The position numbers and the translations under genes were made by a program. From Seriola aureovittata (lineage: Eukaryota; Chordata; Actinopteri; Carangiformes; Carangidae), in assembly GCF_021018895.1 (NCBI RefSeq), contig NC_079377.1:24633501-24697500 (forward strand): a stretch of 64,000 bases of DNA, read 5' to 3'. The stretch's first letter is position 1. Every line of letters begins with the position of its first letter. Below, piece after piece: positions 35,560 through 48,400 of this stretch. The notes below the pieces were generated by a model. It saw only the letters and a list, made by a program, of their open reading frames with translations, was not told where the DNA came from and searched no databases.

Positions 35560-36885
35560 GTTTCCTCTGTGTGTGTTCACTCCGTAAACCGGGTTCAGAT
35601 CCAGACCTTCACCCGCAGAGTCCTTGGATCGAGTCTGCGAGTCCGCTGGACCAGGAGGGGCTGAAGTGAGACCTAAGCCGTTTCATGGACTCGACTGGAC
35701 AAGGTTCTTTTTTTCCTCTGCAGCTAGGACCCCTTCAATGCAGCGTTGTTACTATAGCGACAGTGCACAAAGCATCATTTTGAACGTGACACATGCGACA
35801 TGAAACGCAACAGAGAAACGTCCTTAGTTTAATCAACATTCGGATGTTGATTTTGAATTTTTAAATAGGATTCGATGTAATTTGATTTTCAGCACTCCTG
35901 TTTAAAAACTACAATTTCCCATTATATCTGCACCTTGCAACCTAAGTTTCCATAGTTTACACTTCTCTTGTGTTTTATTTGAAGTGTTGATCCATAAGAT
36001 CGGAAGAGGGTGAGAGAGGGGGCGGTGACTGCTTTGTTGTGACATCACAAAGTCACAGAAGTCCTGACGGCTGGTTTTAAGTCTCAGTTTCTGAATACAG
36101 GCTGTGTGCATTTCTCTGTGGACTGAGGCTTTGATACTTTCACAGTATTAATATAGAAGCTAGAGCTGATCTATAATCACACTACACATGGACACAGACC
36201 TTTACACTGGAGGAGCTTTAAAACTGAGCTATGTAACAAGCAAGTGGCTCCCCTGAGAGACCTGAAGCGAACCAGGATGAGCGATGAGCCAAACCTCCCA
36301 GTTTTGTTAACAATACCTTAGCTATGAGTGATAACACATTCTCCCAGCTGCCACCTGCCAGCTGAGGATGTCAGAGTGTTTTCTAACCCTGATCTATGAG
36401 CTTAGATTTACTGTCCCTCCTGCATTGTTGGGTTTCTACAGTTTTCCTGGCCTAGTGTTTAGAAACGTACATGATATGACACATTGAGAATGAGGTTAAA
36501 TAGTTACAATCAATACGGAATACAATGAAAAAAATCAGAATACATAGAGAATTTCTTTGCATTTCTCTCCTACACAAGATCTGGATAAACACAGTGGCCA
36601 CAAGGTGTCGCCAAAAAACATGAAAATATCTTTGGATTTCACTGTCACTCTTCGCGCCATAGTTCAGACTTCAGACGTTGTCTTCAGGGTTAAACAGCAG
36701 TTTAATCGCTCCTGTTTCAGGAAGTAAGTGAGTGGTAAAGTAGATCTGTGTGTGTCTGATCAGTGATCTGATAAAAGCCTTGTTGATCTCAGGCCTGATT
36801 TGGATCTTGTTGTCAGGAAACTTTCACCTGATTTAGAGCAACAGCCTCAGTTCTGGTTAAGGTTCATCTTCATCTTCCTCTTAAT
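35560..36885. other. Intergenic, nothing recognised
   Basis: No ORF of interest, RNA gene or clear repeat was seen. Confidence 0.4.
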
Positions 36886-36889
36886 CAGT

Positions 36890-37030
36890 GGTGGACACAG
36901 TATTTAAAAGTTTGTGATAATTTACTTCACTATTTCCGTTTTATGGCGCTTTGTAATATTGTTCTTTTTACTCGACCACATTCACTGGATAAATAACCTG
37001 AGTAACTTTTCAGATTCTTCATCATATAAA
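36890..37030 (+). repeat. Teleost AAGTACTT-type interspersed repeat, diverged copy
   Basis: Reads AGTGGTGGACACAGTATTTA, then TTTACTTCACTATTTCCGTT, then TTTTTACTCGACCACATTCA and GAGTAACTTTTCAGATT. Block order matches the plus-strand form of the family seen reversed at 5150-5275. Confidence 0.55.
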
Positions 37031-37462
37031 ATATGATGTTTTGTTAAATCAACCAGCTCTGGATTCTCATCATCTCAAAACAATGATGCTCACATGTTAA
37101 TTAATCAGTAATAACAACACAATAATATCATATGTCATGGTATAACCTCTTACTTGCATGTAACAGCTCGTCACTCAGGTGTCTGGGTAATTAACCAGGT
37201 AGGTGGAGCTTTGCTGCAAAAACCAAACTCTGAAGCAGTAACATTAATGATGGTGTGAACAGTTTTGTCCGGATTTATAACTTTTGTAACTTTCTTAGAT
37301 GATGAAACATGAAAAAATCAATGCAGTGAAATTTTTAAGTTTATTTTTAATCAACACTGTCATGAAACGAAAATTAACAGTATTACATGTAAAATATTAC
37401 AGCTGCAGGTCTGGAGGGCAGGTGGGCCTCAGGACGCAGAGCTGGTGTTGACCTTGGTGGAG

Positions 37463-37511
37463 GTCCTGGTCCTGGTCCTGGTCCTGGTCCTGGTCCTGGT
37501 CCTGGTCCTGG
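37463..37511. repeat. Hexamer repeat (CCTGGT)n, about 8 copies
   Basis: Perfect CCTGGT run. It differs by one base from the CCTGGA hexamer at 19778-19898 and is not its reverse complement, so the two arose separately. Confidence 0.95.
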
Positions 37512-38030
37512 AGATTTGGATTCCCAGATGCCGCTCTGATCCTATCACCATGGAGTCACCTGCACATTTGACCACAGCACTGATACACCTACTTCTCCAG
37601 GCGTTGACAGACACAAAGTTAACTCACTTAAAGAAAAAAATAACATTTCCAATTTTTCCTCATATAAAGAATAACATGTTTACTTTAGTTTGTCAGTTCA
37701 TAAATAATAAGACAACCTCTTTCCACTAATCCCAATCTCAGCAGACACTAGTTCTCCATAGTACAGGTTAAGGTAACAAAGGACTCAGGGTCATGTTTGT
37801 GCTTTAAATGTGATTAAATTTAACCTTTTTTAATGTATGTAAGGTTTACAACTTGAAGGAAATTAGCCACACTAGTATTTTTTATTTTTATTTTCAAATT
37901 TTATTTTCAAATTTTTGATATGTTTCCATTGTTTTATGTTTTTATTATTTTTACATTTATTTTAAATTTTCATTTAAAATTTTTTTTTAGATTTTTTTCT
38001 TTCTTTCTTTTTTACTTTTTTCTTTCTTGT

Positions 38031-38207
38031 GTGTGCGCGCGTGTGTGGGTACATGTGTGTGTGCGCGTGCGCGCGGGTATGTGTGTGCGCGCGTGTGTGG
38101 GTACGTGTGTGCGCGCGCGTGTGGGTATGTGTGTGCGTGTACGTGTGTGCGTGTGCGCGCGTGCGTGTGGGTATGTGTGTGTGTACGTGCGTGTGCGTTG
38201 CGTGCTG
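38031..38207. repeat. Alternating purine-pyrimidine tract (GTGTGCGCGC), Z-DNA-prone
   Basis: About 175 bases almost entirely of GT, GC and AC steps with recurring GTGTGGGTA(C/T)GTGTGTGCG units of about 30 bp. ORFs rich in Cys, Val, Arg and Ala on it are artefacts. Confidence 0.9.
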
Positions 38208-38278
38208 TGTTAAAAGGATCAGTGTTAATCTGCTCCTCAGGTTCAGTTTAATCTCATCACAGCTGCTGCTAAGAAAAC

Positions 38279-38326
38279 ATGCACACGCACACACACACCC
38301 ACACACACACACATACACACTTACAC
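38279..38326. repeat. (CA)n tract in inverse orientation to the preceding GT tract
   Basis: CACACGCACACACACACCCA and following CA units, about 70 bp after the GT/GC tract. The two tracts can pair as an imperfect hairpin. Confidence 0.9.
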
Positions 38327-39407
38327 TTGTGTGCCTCCATTAAATTTTTCATACACACAAAACTTTATTTACACTGTTTTAATCACAGTGACAGGCTGCA
38401 GGTGAGGCATTCACTTACCAACATACTAAATGGTGAATTTCCAGACTTCAGTGACTTCGGTTTAACCTGCATGAGTTTCTCTTTTGTTTTAGAGATAACT
38501 AAGATAAAATTCATCTGCTGACATTTTTTCTGCAGAAACACAGAGAACAGTGTCATAGAGTGTGATTGATCTGTGTTATTTTTCTATACCTAATTAATAT
38601 AAATTAAAACATTAATATTGTGAAACCCAAACTGAACATGAGGATCTTGATGTGAGGATTCATCAAAGGACTGTTGGAGTGTTAGCTGAGTTTCTGAGTG
38701 TGTTTCTCTAACAGACTCACTGTTTTTCTCTGGCTCAGAGGTTTAACTTGATCGTCTCAGTGACCTGATAATCTGATCTAATCTGAACTCTGCCCAGCAA
38801 CAGGCTGTGATTGGTCCGTTGAGCAGCTGCAGGGTCTCTGTGGTCACAAATTGACAGTTCATGGAGAGTTTTACATCGTGTCTGATCTACTCATACTTGA
38901 ACCTTTCTTCTCTGCAAGGGTGTAGGTTTGGTCTCAACATTGGTACAGAGGAAGCAACCCTGCCACCCCTCCAAAACAAAATGATTGACTTTTGAATTTT
39001 GCCATTAACCAAACAAATTATTAACATTGTACATCTGAATTTAAATTCAGAAATGCCCATATTCAAACTTGTTACATGTGCATGTGTTGAATTTCCATAT
39101 GTGAAATATATTTCCATATGAAATGAATTTATATATGTATATATAGTATAACCTATATGTGTAAAAACTGCATATGAAATCTATTAGGAATTGGAACAAT
39201 AACATGTATTGACATATATGTCTTGCTAATAAAAACATAGATTTTAGTACGGCTGTTTATTTTATACATTTATATTATAGATATATGTTATAGAATATAT
39301 ATCGATCCAAAAGCCTGTCAGTAGATGTTCATTATATTCTTAAATATAAAAGATAGACATGTATGATTAAATTTCATAAAAAATTATTTACAAAATCATA
39401 TACATAT

Positions 39408-42400
39408 GTAAGGCATGAAATCGTCATACTATAATAAGACAAAAAAGTCATAGTAAAATAAGGCACTGTAACAACACGTAAAAACATCATAGTATAGTGA
39501 GGCATAAAAAAGTTAAAAAAAAAGTCATGGTATAGGAAGGCATAAAAGAGTAAAAAAACATCATAGTATGATAACAGGTAAAAAAAAGTCATGATATAGT
39601 AAAAAAATGTCATGTATAATAAGGCATGAAAAGTCAAAAAGGGTCATACTATAGTAAGGCATGAAGAAGTTTATGAAATGTCAAAATATAATAATGCAAA
39701 AAAAGTCAAAGTACAGTAAGGCATACATTTTTTTTTTTAAAGTCAGTATAGTAAGGCAAAAAAACGTTTTAGTATAGTAACGAATAAAAAAGTCATAGTA
39801 TAGTAAGGCATAAAAAAGTTTTAATATAGTAAGAAATAAAAAAGTCATAGTATAGTAAGGCATAAAAAAGTCATAAAAAAGTCATAGTATAGTAAGGCAT
39901 AAAAAAGTCATAAAAAAGTCATAGTATAGTAAGGCATAAAAAAGTTTTAGTATAGTAAGAAATAAAAAAGTCAGTATAGTAAGGCATGAAAACGTCAAAT
40001 CAAAGTCATAGTTTAGTAAGGCATAAAAACGTGATAGTATAGTAAGGCTTAACAAAGTCATAAAAAAAGTCAGTTAGTAAAGCATAAAAAAGTCATAAAA
40101 AAAGTCATAGTATAGTAAGGCATAAAAAAGTCATAAAAAAGTCATAGTATAGGAAGGCATAAAAAAGTTTTTTAAAAAGTCATAGTATAGTAAGGCATAA
40201 AAAAGTCAAATCAAAGTCATAGTATAGTAAGGCATAAAAACGTCATAGTATAGTAAGGCTTAAAAAAGTCATAAAAAAGTCATAAAAAAAGTCATAGTAT
40301 AGTAAGGCATAAAATAGTTTTTAAAAAGTCATAGTATAGTAAGGCATAAAAAAGTTTTTTTTAAAAGTCACAGTATAGTGAGGCATAAAAAAGTTTTAGT
40401 ATAGTAAGGAATAAAAAAGTCATAGTATAGTAAGGCATAAAAAAGTTTTAGTATAGTAAAGCATAAAAAAGTTTATAAAACGTCATAGTATAGTAAGGAA
40501 TAAAAAAGTCATAAAAAAGTCATAGTATAGTAAGGCATAAAAAAGTTTTAGTATAGTAAGGAATAAAAAAATCATAGTATAGTAAAGCATAAAAAAGTTT
40601 TTAAAACGTCATAGTATAGTAAGGCATAAAAAAGTCATAAAAAAGTCAAAGTATAGTAAGCATAAAAAAGTTTTTTAAAAAGTCATAGTATAGTAAGGCA
40701 TAAAAAAGTTTTTTAAAAAAAGTCATAGTATAGTAAGGCATGAAAAAGTCAAATCAAAGTCATAGTTTATTAAGGCATGAAAACGTCATAGTATAGTAAG
40801 GCTTAAAAAAGTTTTAGTATAGTAAGGAATAAAAAAGTCATAGTATAGTAAGGCATAAAGAATTTTAGTATAGTAAGGAATAAAAAAGTCATAGTATAGT
40901 AAGGCATAAAAAAGTTTTTAAAACGTCATAGTATAGTAAGGCATAAAAAAGTCAAATCAAAGTCATATTATAGTAAGGCATAAAACCATCATATTATAGT
41001 CAAGCATAAAAACATCATAGTATGGTAAGGCATAAAAAAGTCAAATCAAAGTCATATTATAGTAAGGCATAAAACCATCATATTATAGTCAAGCATAAAA
41101 ACATCATAGTATGGTAAGGCTTAAAAAGTCAAATCAAAGTCATATTATAGTAAGGCACAAAAAAGTTTTAGTATAGTAAGGAATAAAAAAGCCATAGTAT
41201 AGTAAGGCATAAAAAAGTCATAAAAAAGTCATAGTATAGTAAGGTATAAAACCATCATATTATAGTCAAGCATAAAAACATCATAGTATAGTAAGGCTTA
41301 AAAAGTCAAATCAAAGTCATAGTATAGTAAGGCACAAAAAAGTTTTAGTATAGTAAGGAATAAAAAAGCCATAATATAGTAAGGAATAAAAAAGTCATAA
41401 AAAGTCATAGTATAGTAAGGCATAAAAAAGTCATAAAAAAGTCATAGTATAGTAAGGCATAAAAAAGTTTTTAAAAAGTCATAGTATAGTAAGGCATAAA
41501 AAAGTCATAAAAAAGTCACAGTATAGTAAGGCACAAAAAAGTTTTAGTATAGTAAGGAATAAAAAAGTCATAGTATAGTAAGGCATAAAAAAGTCATAAT
41601 ATAGTAAGGCATAAAAAAGTCGCAGTATAGTAAGGCATAAAAAAGTCATAAAAAAGTCATAGTATAATAAGGCATAAAAAAGTCATAAAAAAGTCACAGT
41701 ATAGTAAGGAACAAAAAAGTTTTAGTATAGTAAGGAATTAAAAAGTCATAGTATAGTAAGGCATAAAAAACTCATAAAAAAGTCATAGTATAGTAAGGCG
41801 TAAAAATGTCATAGTATAGTCAAGCATAAAAACGTCATAGTATAGTAAGGCTTAAAAAAGTCAAATCAAAGTCATAGTATAGTAAGGCACAAAAAAGTTT
41901 TAACATAGTAAGGAATAAAAAAGATTTTTAAAAATCATAGTATAGTAAGGCATACATTTTTTTTTTAAAAAGTCATAGTTTGGTTAAGGCATAAAAAGTC
42001 AAATAAAAGTAATTCTATAGTAAGGCATAAAGTTTTTTTTAAAACGCCATAGTATAGTAAGGCACAAAAAAGTTTTAGTATTGTAAGGTATAAAAAAGTC
42101 ATAGTATAGTAAGGCATAAAAAAGTTTTAGTATTGTAAGGAATAAAAAAGTCATAGTATAGTAAGGCATAAAAAAGTTTTAGTATAGTAAGAAATAAAAA
42201 TGTCATAGTATAGTAAGGCATAAAAAAGTTTTTAAAAAAAGTCATAGTATAGTAAGGCATAAAAAAGTCAAATCAAAGTCAAAGTATAGTAAGGCATAAA
42301 AATGTCATAGTATAGTCATGCATAAAAACGTCATAGTATAGTCAAGCATAAAAACGTCATAGTATAATAAGGCTTAAAAAAGTCAAATCAAAGTCATAGT

Positions 42401-45400
42401 ATAGTAAGGAATAAAAAAGTCAGTATAATAAGGCATAAAAAAAGTTTTTAAAAAGTCATAGTGTAGTAAGGCATAAAAAAGTCATAAAAAAGTCATAGTA
42501 TAGAGAGGCATAAAAAAGTCATAAAAAAAGTCATAGTATAGTAAGGCATAAAAAAGTTTTAGTATAGTAAGGCATAAAAAAGTCATAAAAAAATGTCATA
42601 GTATAGTAAGGCATAAAAAAGTTTTAGTATAGTAAGGCTTAAAAAAGTCATAGTATAGTCAAGCATAAAAACGTCATAGTATAATAAGGCTTAAAAAAGT
42701 CAAATCAAAGTCATAGTATAGTAAGGCATAAAAAAGTCATAAAACAGTCATAGTAAGGCATAAAAAAGTTTTAGTAGAGTAAGGAATAAAAAAGTCATAG
42801 TATAGTAAGGCATAAAAAAGTTTTTAAAAAGTCATAGTATAGTAAGGCATAAAAAAGTCATAAAACAGTCATAGTATAGTAAGGCATGAAAAAGTTTTAG
42901 TATAGTAAGGAATAAAAAAGTCATAGTATAGTAAGGCATAAAAAAGTTTTAAAAAAGTCATAGTATAGTAAGGCATAAAAAAGTCATAAAAAAAGTCATA
43001 GTATAATAAGGCATATAAAAGTCATTAAAAAGTCATAGTATAGTAAGGCATAAAAAAGTTTTTTAAAAAGTTATAGTATAGTAAGGCATAAAAAAGTCAA
43101 ATCAAAGTCATAGTATAGTAAGGCATAAAAACGTCATAGTATAGTAAGGCTTAAAAAAGTCATAAAAAAGTCAGTTAGTAAGGCATAAAAAAGTCATAAA
43201 AAAAGTCATAGTATAGTAAGGCATAAAAAAGTTTTTAAAAAGTCATAGTATAGTAAGGCATAAAAAAGTTTTTTTTAAAAGTCACAGTATAGTGAGGCAT
43301 AAAAAAGTTTTAGTATAGTAAGGAATAAAAAAGTCATAGTATAGTAAGGCATAAAAAAGTTTTAGTATAGTAAAGCATAAAAAAGTTTATAAAACGTCAT
43401 AGTATAGTAAGGAATAAAAAAGTCATAAAAAAGTCATAGTATAGTAAGGCATAAAAAAGTTTTAGTATAGTAAGGAATAAACAAGTCATAGTATAGTAAA
43501 GCATAAAAAAGTTTTTAAAAAGTCATAGTATAGTAAGGCATGAAAAAGTCAAATCAAAGTCATAGTTTATTAAGGCATGAAAACATCATAGTATAGTAAG
43601 GCTTAAAAAAGTTTTAGTAAAGTAAGGAATAAAAAAGTCATAGTATAGTAAGGCATAAAAAATTTTAGTATAGTAAGGAATAAAAAAGTCATAGTATAGT
43701 AAGGCATAAAAAAGTTTTTAAAACATCATAGTATAGTAAGGCATAAAAAAGTCAAATCAAAGTCATAGTATAGTAAGGCACAAAACCATCATATTATAGT
43801 CAAGCATAAAAACATCATAGTATAGTAAGGCTTAAAAAGTCAAATCAAAGTCATGGTATAGTAAGGCACAAAAAAGTTTTAGTATAGTAAGGAATAAAAA
43901 AGCCATAGTATAGTAAGGCATAAAAAAGTCATAAAAAAGTCATAGTATAGTAAGGCATAAAAAAGTCATAAAAAAGTCATAATATAGTAAGGCATAAAAA
44001 AGTTTTTAAAAAGTCATAGTATAGTAAGGCATAAAAAAATCATAAAAAAGTCATAATATAGTAAGGCATAAAAAAGTTTTTAAAAAGTCATAGTATAGTA
44101 AGGCATAAAAAAGTCAAATCAAAGTCATAGTATAGTAAGGCATAAAACCATCATATTATAGTCAAGCATAAAAACATCATAGTATAGTAAGGCTTAAAAA
44201 GTCAAATCAAAGTAATAGTATAGTAAGGCACAAAAAAGTTTTAGTATAGTAAGGAATAAAAAAGCCATAGTATAGTAAGGCATAAAAAAGTCATAAAAAA
44301 GTCATAGTATAGTAAGGCATAAAAAAGTCATAAAAAAGTCATAGTATAGTAAGGCATAAAAAAGTTTTAGTATAGTAAGGAATAAAAAAGTCATAGTATA
44401 GTAAAGCATAAAAAAGTTTTTAAAAAGTCATAGTATAGTAAAGCATAAAAAAGTCATAGTATAGTAAGGCATATGTTACGGCCGCCACTGGCCATTTTTG
44501 TTGTGTTTCATTTTCCTTTCTGCCAGGCTGCCTGCCGAGCTGCCTGCTCCCTCCCCCCGGATTCTCCACCCTCTCTGGCCTGATTGGTGTGGCCCGTTTG
44601 CAGCTGGCCAATCCCTGCCGCCCAATCAGGAACCACCAGCTATAAAGCCCCGGCCAGACTGTCAGTCTGGGCGGCTGACTGTTGGTGTCAGCTCACCTTG
44701 TCGTATTGTAGAGCTGGTGAATTTAAGATTAAGTGGAATATATAACAGCTATTGTTACCTTGTTTTGTGTTAAGTCCTGTCTGTGTATTCGTTAAAACCT
44801 GGAAGTGGGGCCAGGATTAGACTATAAAATACTGACTAAACTACGGATTTCTCCACCTGTTCACACTGCTTTTGTTAGCACACTAGGTGCAGGGGTGCTG
44901 CTTCTGTTGTGTTTTTTGGTTAGTTTTTGGTTCTTAGTTAGCGTTAGTAGTAAGCCTTTGTTTTCCTTTTAACATGAATTAGTTAACTAAGAAAGTAGTA
45001 GCTCATGGAGAGTCCTCCTTTTGTTCTATTCTGTTTTGATTTGAACATCACCCACCGGCCCTTTTCCTTGGTTTATTTTGTCCCTGTTATCCTTTACCTC
45101 CACGAATTTATGTTGCAATAAACAACTTTACACCTGTCAACAACTGGTTTTTGTGTTGCTTCCCTTTCCCCTGTGAGCCGGGTTGTAACAGCATAAAAAC
45201 ATCATAGTATAGTAAGGCATAAAAAAGTCATAAAAAAGTCATAGTATAGTAAGGCATAAAAAAGTCATAAAAAAGTCATAAAAAAGTCATATTATAGTAA
45301 GGCATAAAAAAGTCATAAAAAAGTCATAAAAAAGTCATAAAAACGTCATAGTATAGTCAAGCGTAAAAACGTCATAGTATAGTCAAGCATAAAAACGTCA

Positions 45401-48400
45401 TAGTATAGTAAGGCTTAAAAAAGTCAAAAAAGTTTTTAGTATAGTAAGGAATAAAAAGTCATAGTATAATAAGGAATAAAAAAGTCATAGCATAGTAAGA
45501 CATAAAAAAGTTTTTAAAAAGTCATAATATAGTAAGGCATAAAAAAGTTTTAAAATAGTCATAGTATAGTAAGGCATAAAAAATCAAATCAAAGTCATCA
45601 TATAGTAAGGCATAAAAAAGTCATTAAATTGTCTTATTATATAGTAAGGCATAAAAAAGTCATAAAAAAAGTCATAGTACAGTAAGGCATAAAAGTCATA
45701 AAAAAGTTTTAGTATAGTAAGGAATAAAAAAGTCATAGCATAGTAAGGCATAAAAAGTTTTTAAAAAGTCATAATATAGTAAGGCATAAAAAAGTCAGAT
45801 CAAAGTCATAGTATAGTAAGGCATAAAAAAGTTTTTAAATAGTCCTAGTATAGTAAGGCATAAAAAAAAGTTTTTAAATAGTCATAGTATAGTAAGGCAT
45901 AAAGAACTCATAAAAAAGTCATTCTATATTAAGGGATAAAAAAGTTTACGAAATGTCATAATATAATAATGCAAAAAAAGTCAAAGTACAGTAAGGCATA
46001 AAATAGTTTTTTTTAAAAAGTCATAGTATAGTACGGTACAAAAACGTTTTAGTAGTAACGAATAAAAAAGTCATAGTATAGTAAGGCATAAAAAAGTTTC
46101 AGTATAGTAAGAAATAAAAAAGTCATAGTATAGTAAGGCATAAAAAAGTTAAATCAAAGTCATAATACAGTAAGGCATAAAAAAGTTTTTAAAAAGTCAT
46201 AGTATAGTAAGGCATAAAAAGTAAAACAAAAAGTCATAATATATTAAGGTTATAAAAGTCATAATATAGTAAGGGATAAAAAAGTTATAAAAAAAGTCAT
46301 AGTATAGTAAGGCATAAAAAGTCATAAAAAAGTCATAATACAGTAAGGCATAAAAAAGTTTTTAAAAAGTCATAGTATAGTAAGGCATAAAAAGTAAAAC
46401 AAAAAGTCATAATATATTAAGGTTATAAAAGTCATAATATAGTAAGGGATAAAAAAGTTATAAAAAAAAGTCATAGTATAGTAAGGCATAAAAAAGTCAT
46501 AAAAAAGTCATAGTATAGTAAGGCATAAAAAAGTTTTAGTATAGTAAGGAATAAAAAAGTCATAGTATAGTAAAGCATAAAAAAGTTTATAAAATGTCAT
46601 AGTATAGTAAGGCATAAAAAAGTCAGAAAAAAGTCATAGTATAGTAAGCATAAAAAAGTTTTTTAAAAAGTCATAGTATAGTAAGGCATGAAAAAGTCAA
46701 ATCAAAGTCATAGTTTATTAAGGCATAAAAACGTCATAGTATAGTAAGGCTTAAAAAAGTCAAATCAAAGTCATAGTTTAGTAAGGCATAAAAAAGTTTT
46801 AGTATAGTAAGGAATAAAAAAGTCATAGCATAGTAAGGCATAAAAAAGTTTTTAAAACGTCATAGTATAGTAAGGCATAAAAAAGTCAAATCAAATTCAT
46901 AGTATAGTAAGGCATAAAACCATCATATTATAGTCAAGCATAAAAACATCATAGTATAGTAAGCCTTAAAAAGTTTTAGTATAGTAAGGAATAAAAAAGC
47001 CATAGTATAGTAAGGCATAAGAAAGTCATAAAAAAGTCATAGTATAGTAAGGCATAAAAAAGTAAAAAAAAAGTCATAGTATAGTAAGGCATAAAAAAGT
47101 CATAAAAAAGTCATAGTATAGCAAGGCACAAAAAAGTTTTAGTATAGTAAGGAATAAAAAAGTCATAGTATAGTAAGGCATAAAAAAGTCAAATCAAAGT
47201 CATAGTATAGTAAGGCATAAAAAAGTCATAAAAAAGTCATAGTATAGCAAGGCACAAAAAAGTTTTAGTATAGTAAGTAATAAAAAAGTCATAGAATAGT
47301 AAGGCATAAAAAAGTTTTTAAAACATCATAGTATAGTAAGGCATGAAAAATTGATAAAAAAGTCATAGTATAGTCAAGCATAAAAATGTCATATTGTAGT
47401 CAAGCATAAAAACGTCATAGTATGATAAGGCTTAAAAAAGTCATAAAAAAGTCACAGTATAGTAAGGCACAAAAAAGTTTCAGTATAGTAAGGCATAAAA
47501 AAGTTTTTAAAACATCATAGTATAGTAAGGCATGAAAAAGTCATAAAAAAGTCATAGTATAGTCAAGCATAAAAACGTCATATTGTAGTCAAGCATAAAA
47601 ACGTCATAGTATAATAAGGCTTAAAAAAGTCATAAAAAAGTCACAGTATAGTAAGGCACAAAAAAGTTTTAGTATAGTAAGGAATAAAAAAGTCATAGTA
47701 TAGTAAAGCATAAAAAAGTTTATAAAATGTCATAGTATAGTAAGGCATAAAAAAGTCATAAAAAAGTCAAAGTATAGTAAGCATAAAAAAGTTTTTTAAA
47801 ACGTCATAGTATAGTAAGGCATGAAAAAGTCAAACCAAAGTCATAGTTTATTAAGGCATAAAAACGTCATAGTATAGTAAGGCTTAAAAAAGTCAAATCA
47901 AAGTCATAGTTTAGTAAGGCATAAAAAAGTTTTAGTATAGTAAGGAATAAAAAAGTCATAGCATAGTAAGGCATAAAAAGTTTTTAAAACGTCATAGTAT
48001 AGTAAGGCATAAAAAAGTCAAATCAAATTCATAGTATAGTAAGGTATAAAACCATCATATTATAGTCAAGCATAAAAACATCATAGTATAGTAAGGCTTA
48101 AAAAGTTTTAGTATAGTAAGGAATAAAAAAGCCATAGTATAGTAAGGCATAAGAAAGTCAAAAAAAAGTCATAGTATAGTAAGGCATAAAAAGTAAAAAA
48201 AAAAGTCATAGTATAGTAAGGCATAAAAAAGTCATAAAAAAGTCATAGTATAGCAAGGCACAAAAAAGTTTTAGTATAGTAAGGAATAAAAAAGTCATAG
48301 TATAGTAAGGCATAAAAAAGTCAAATCAAAGTCATAGTATAGTAAGGCATAAAAAAGTCATAAAAAAGTCATAGTATAGCAAGGCACAAAAAAGTTTTAG

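Larger units (their letters stand above)
32325..35560 (+). other. Long 3' UTR of the zinc-finger gene
   Basis: About 3.2 kb follow the stop codon without another gene. Poly(A) signals AATAAA occur at 35505-35510 and 35542-35547, followed by GT-rich sequence (TCCTCTGTGTGTGTTCACTC). Internal features are a GTTCTGGACC minisatellite right after the stop, T-rich runs at 33129-33185 and 33489-33506, a (CAT)n run at 34025-34052, and a decayed tandem repeat at 34060-34940. The full extent is inferred from the lack of earlier convincing signals. Confidence 0.5.

Noticed and set aside
19778..37511. CCTGGA (19778) and CCTGGT (37463) arrays as one inverted repeat family
   Set aside because: Neither rotation nor reverse complement of one gives the other; they differ by one base per unit.
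37429..38343. ORFs rich in Thr-Arg, Cys-Val-Arg or His-Thr
   Set aside because: Translations of CCTGGT hexamer, GT/GC and CA microsatellites.
44498..44773. 91-aa ORF inside the satellite
   Set aside because: Lies wholly within the solo LTR, overlapping its TATA-like region; no protein motif.
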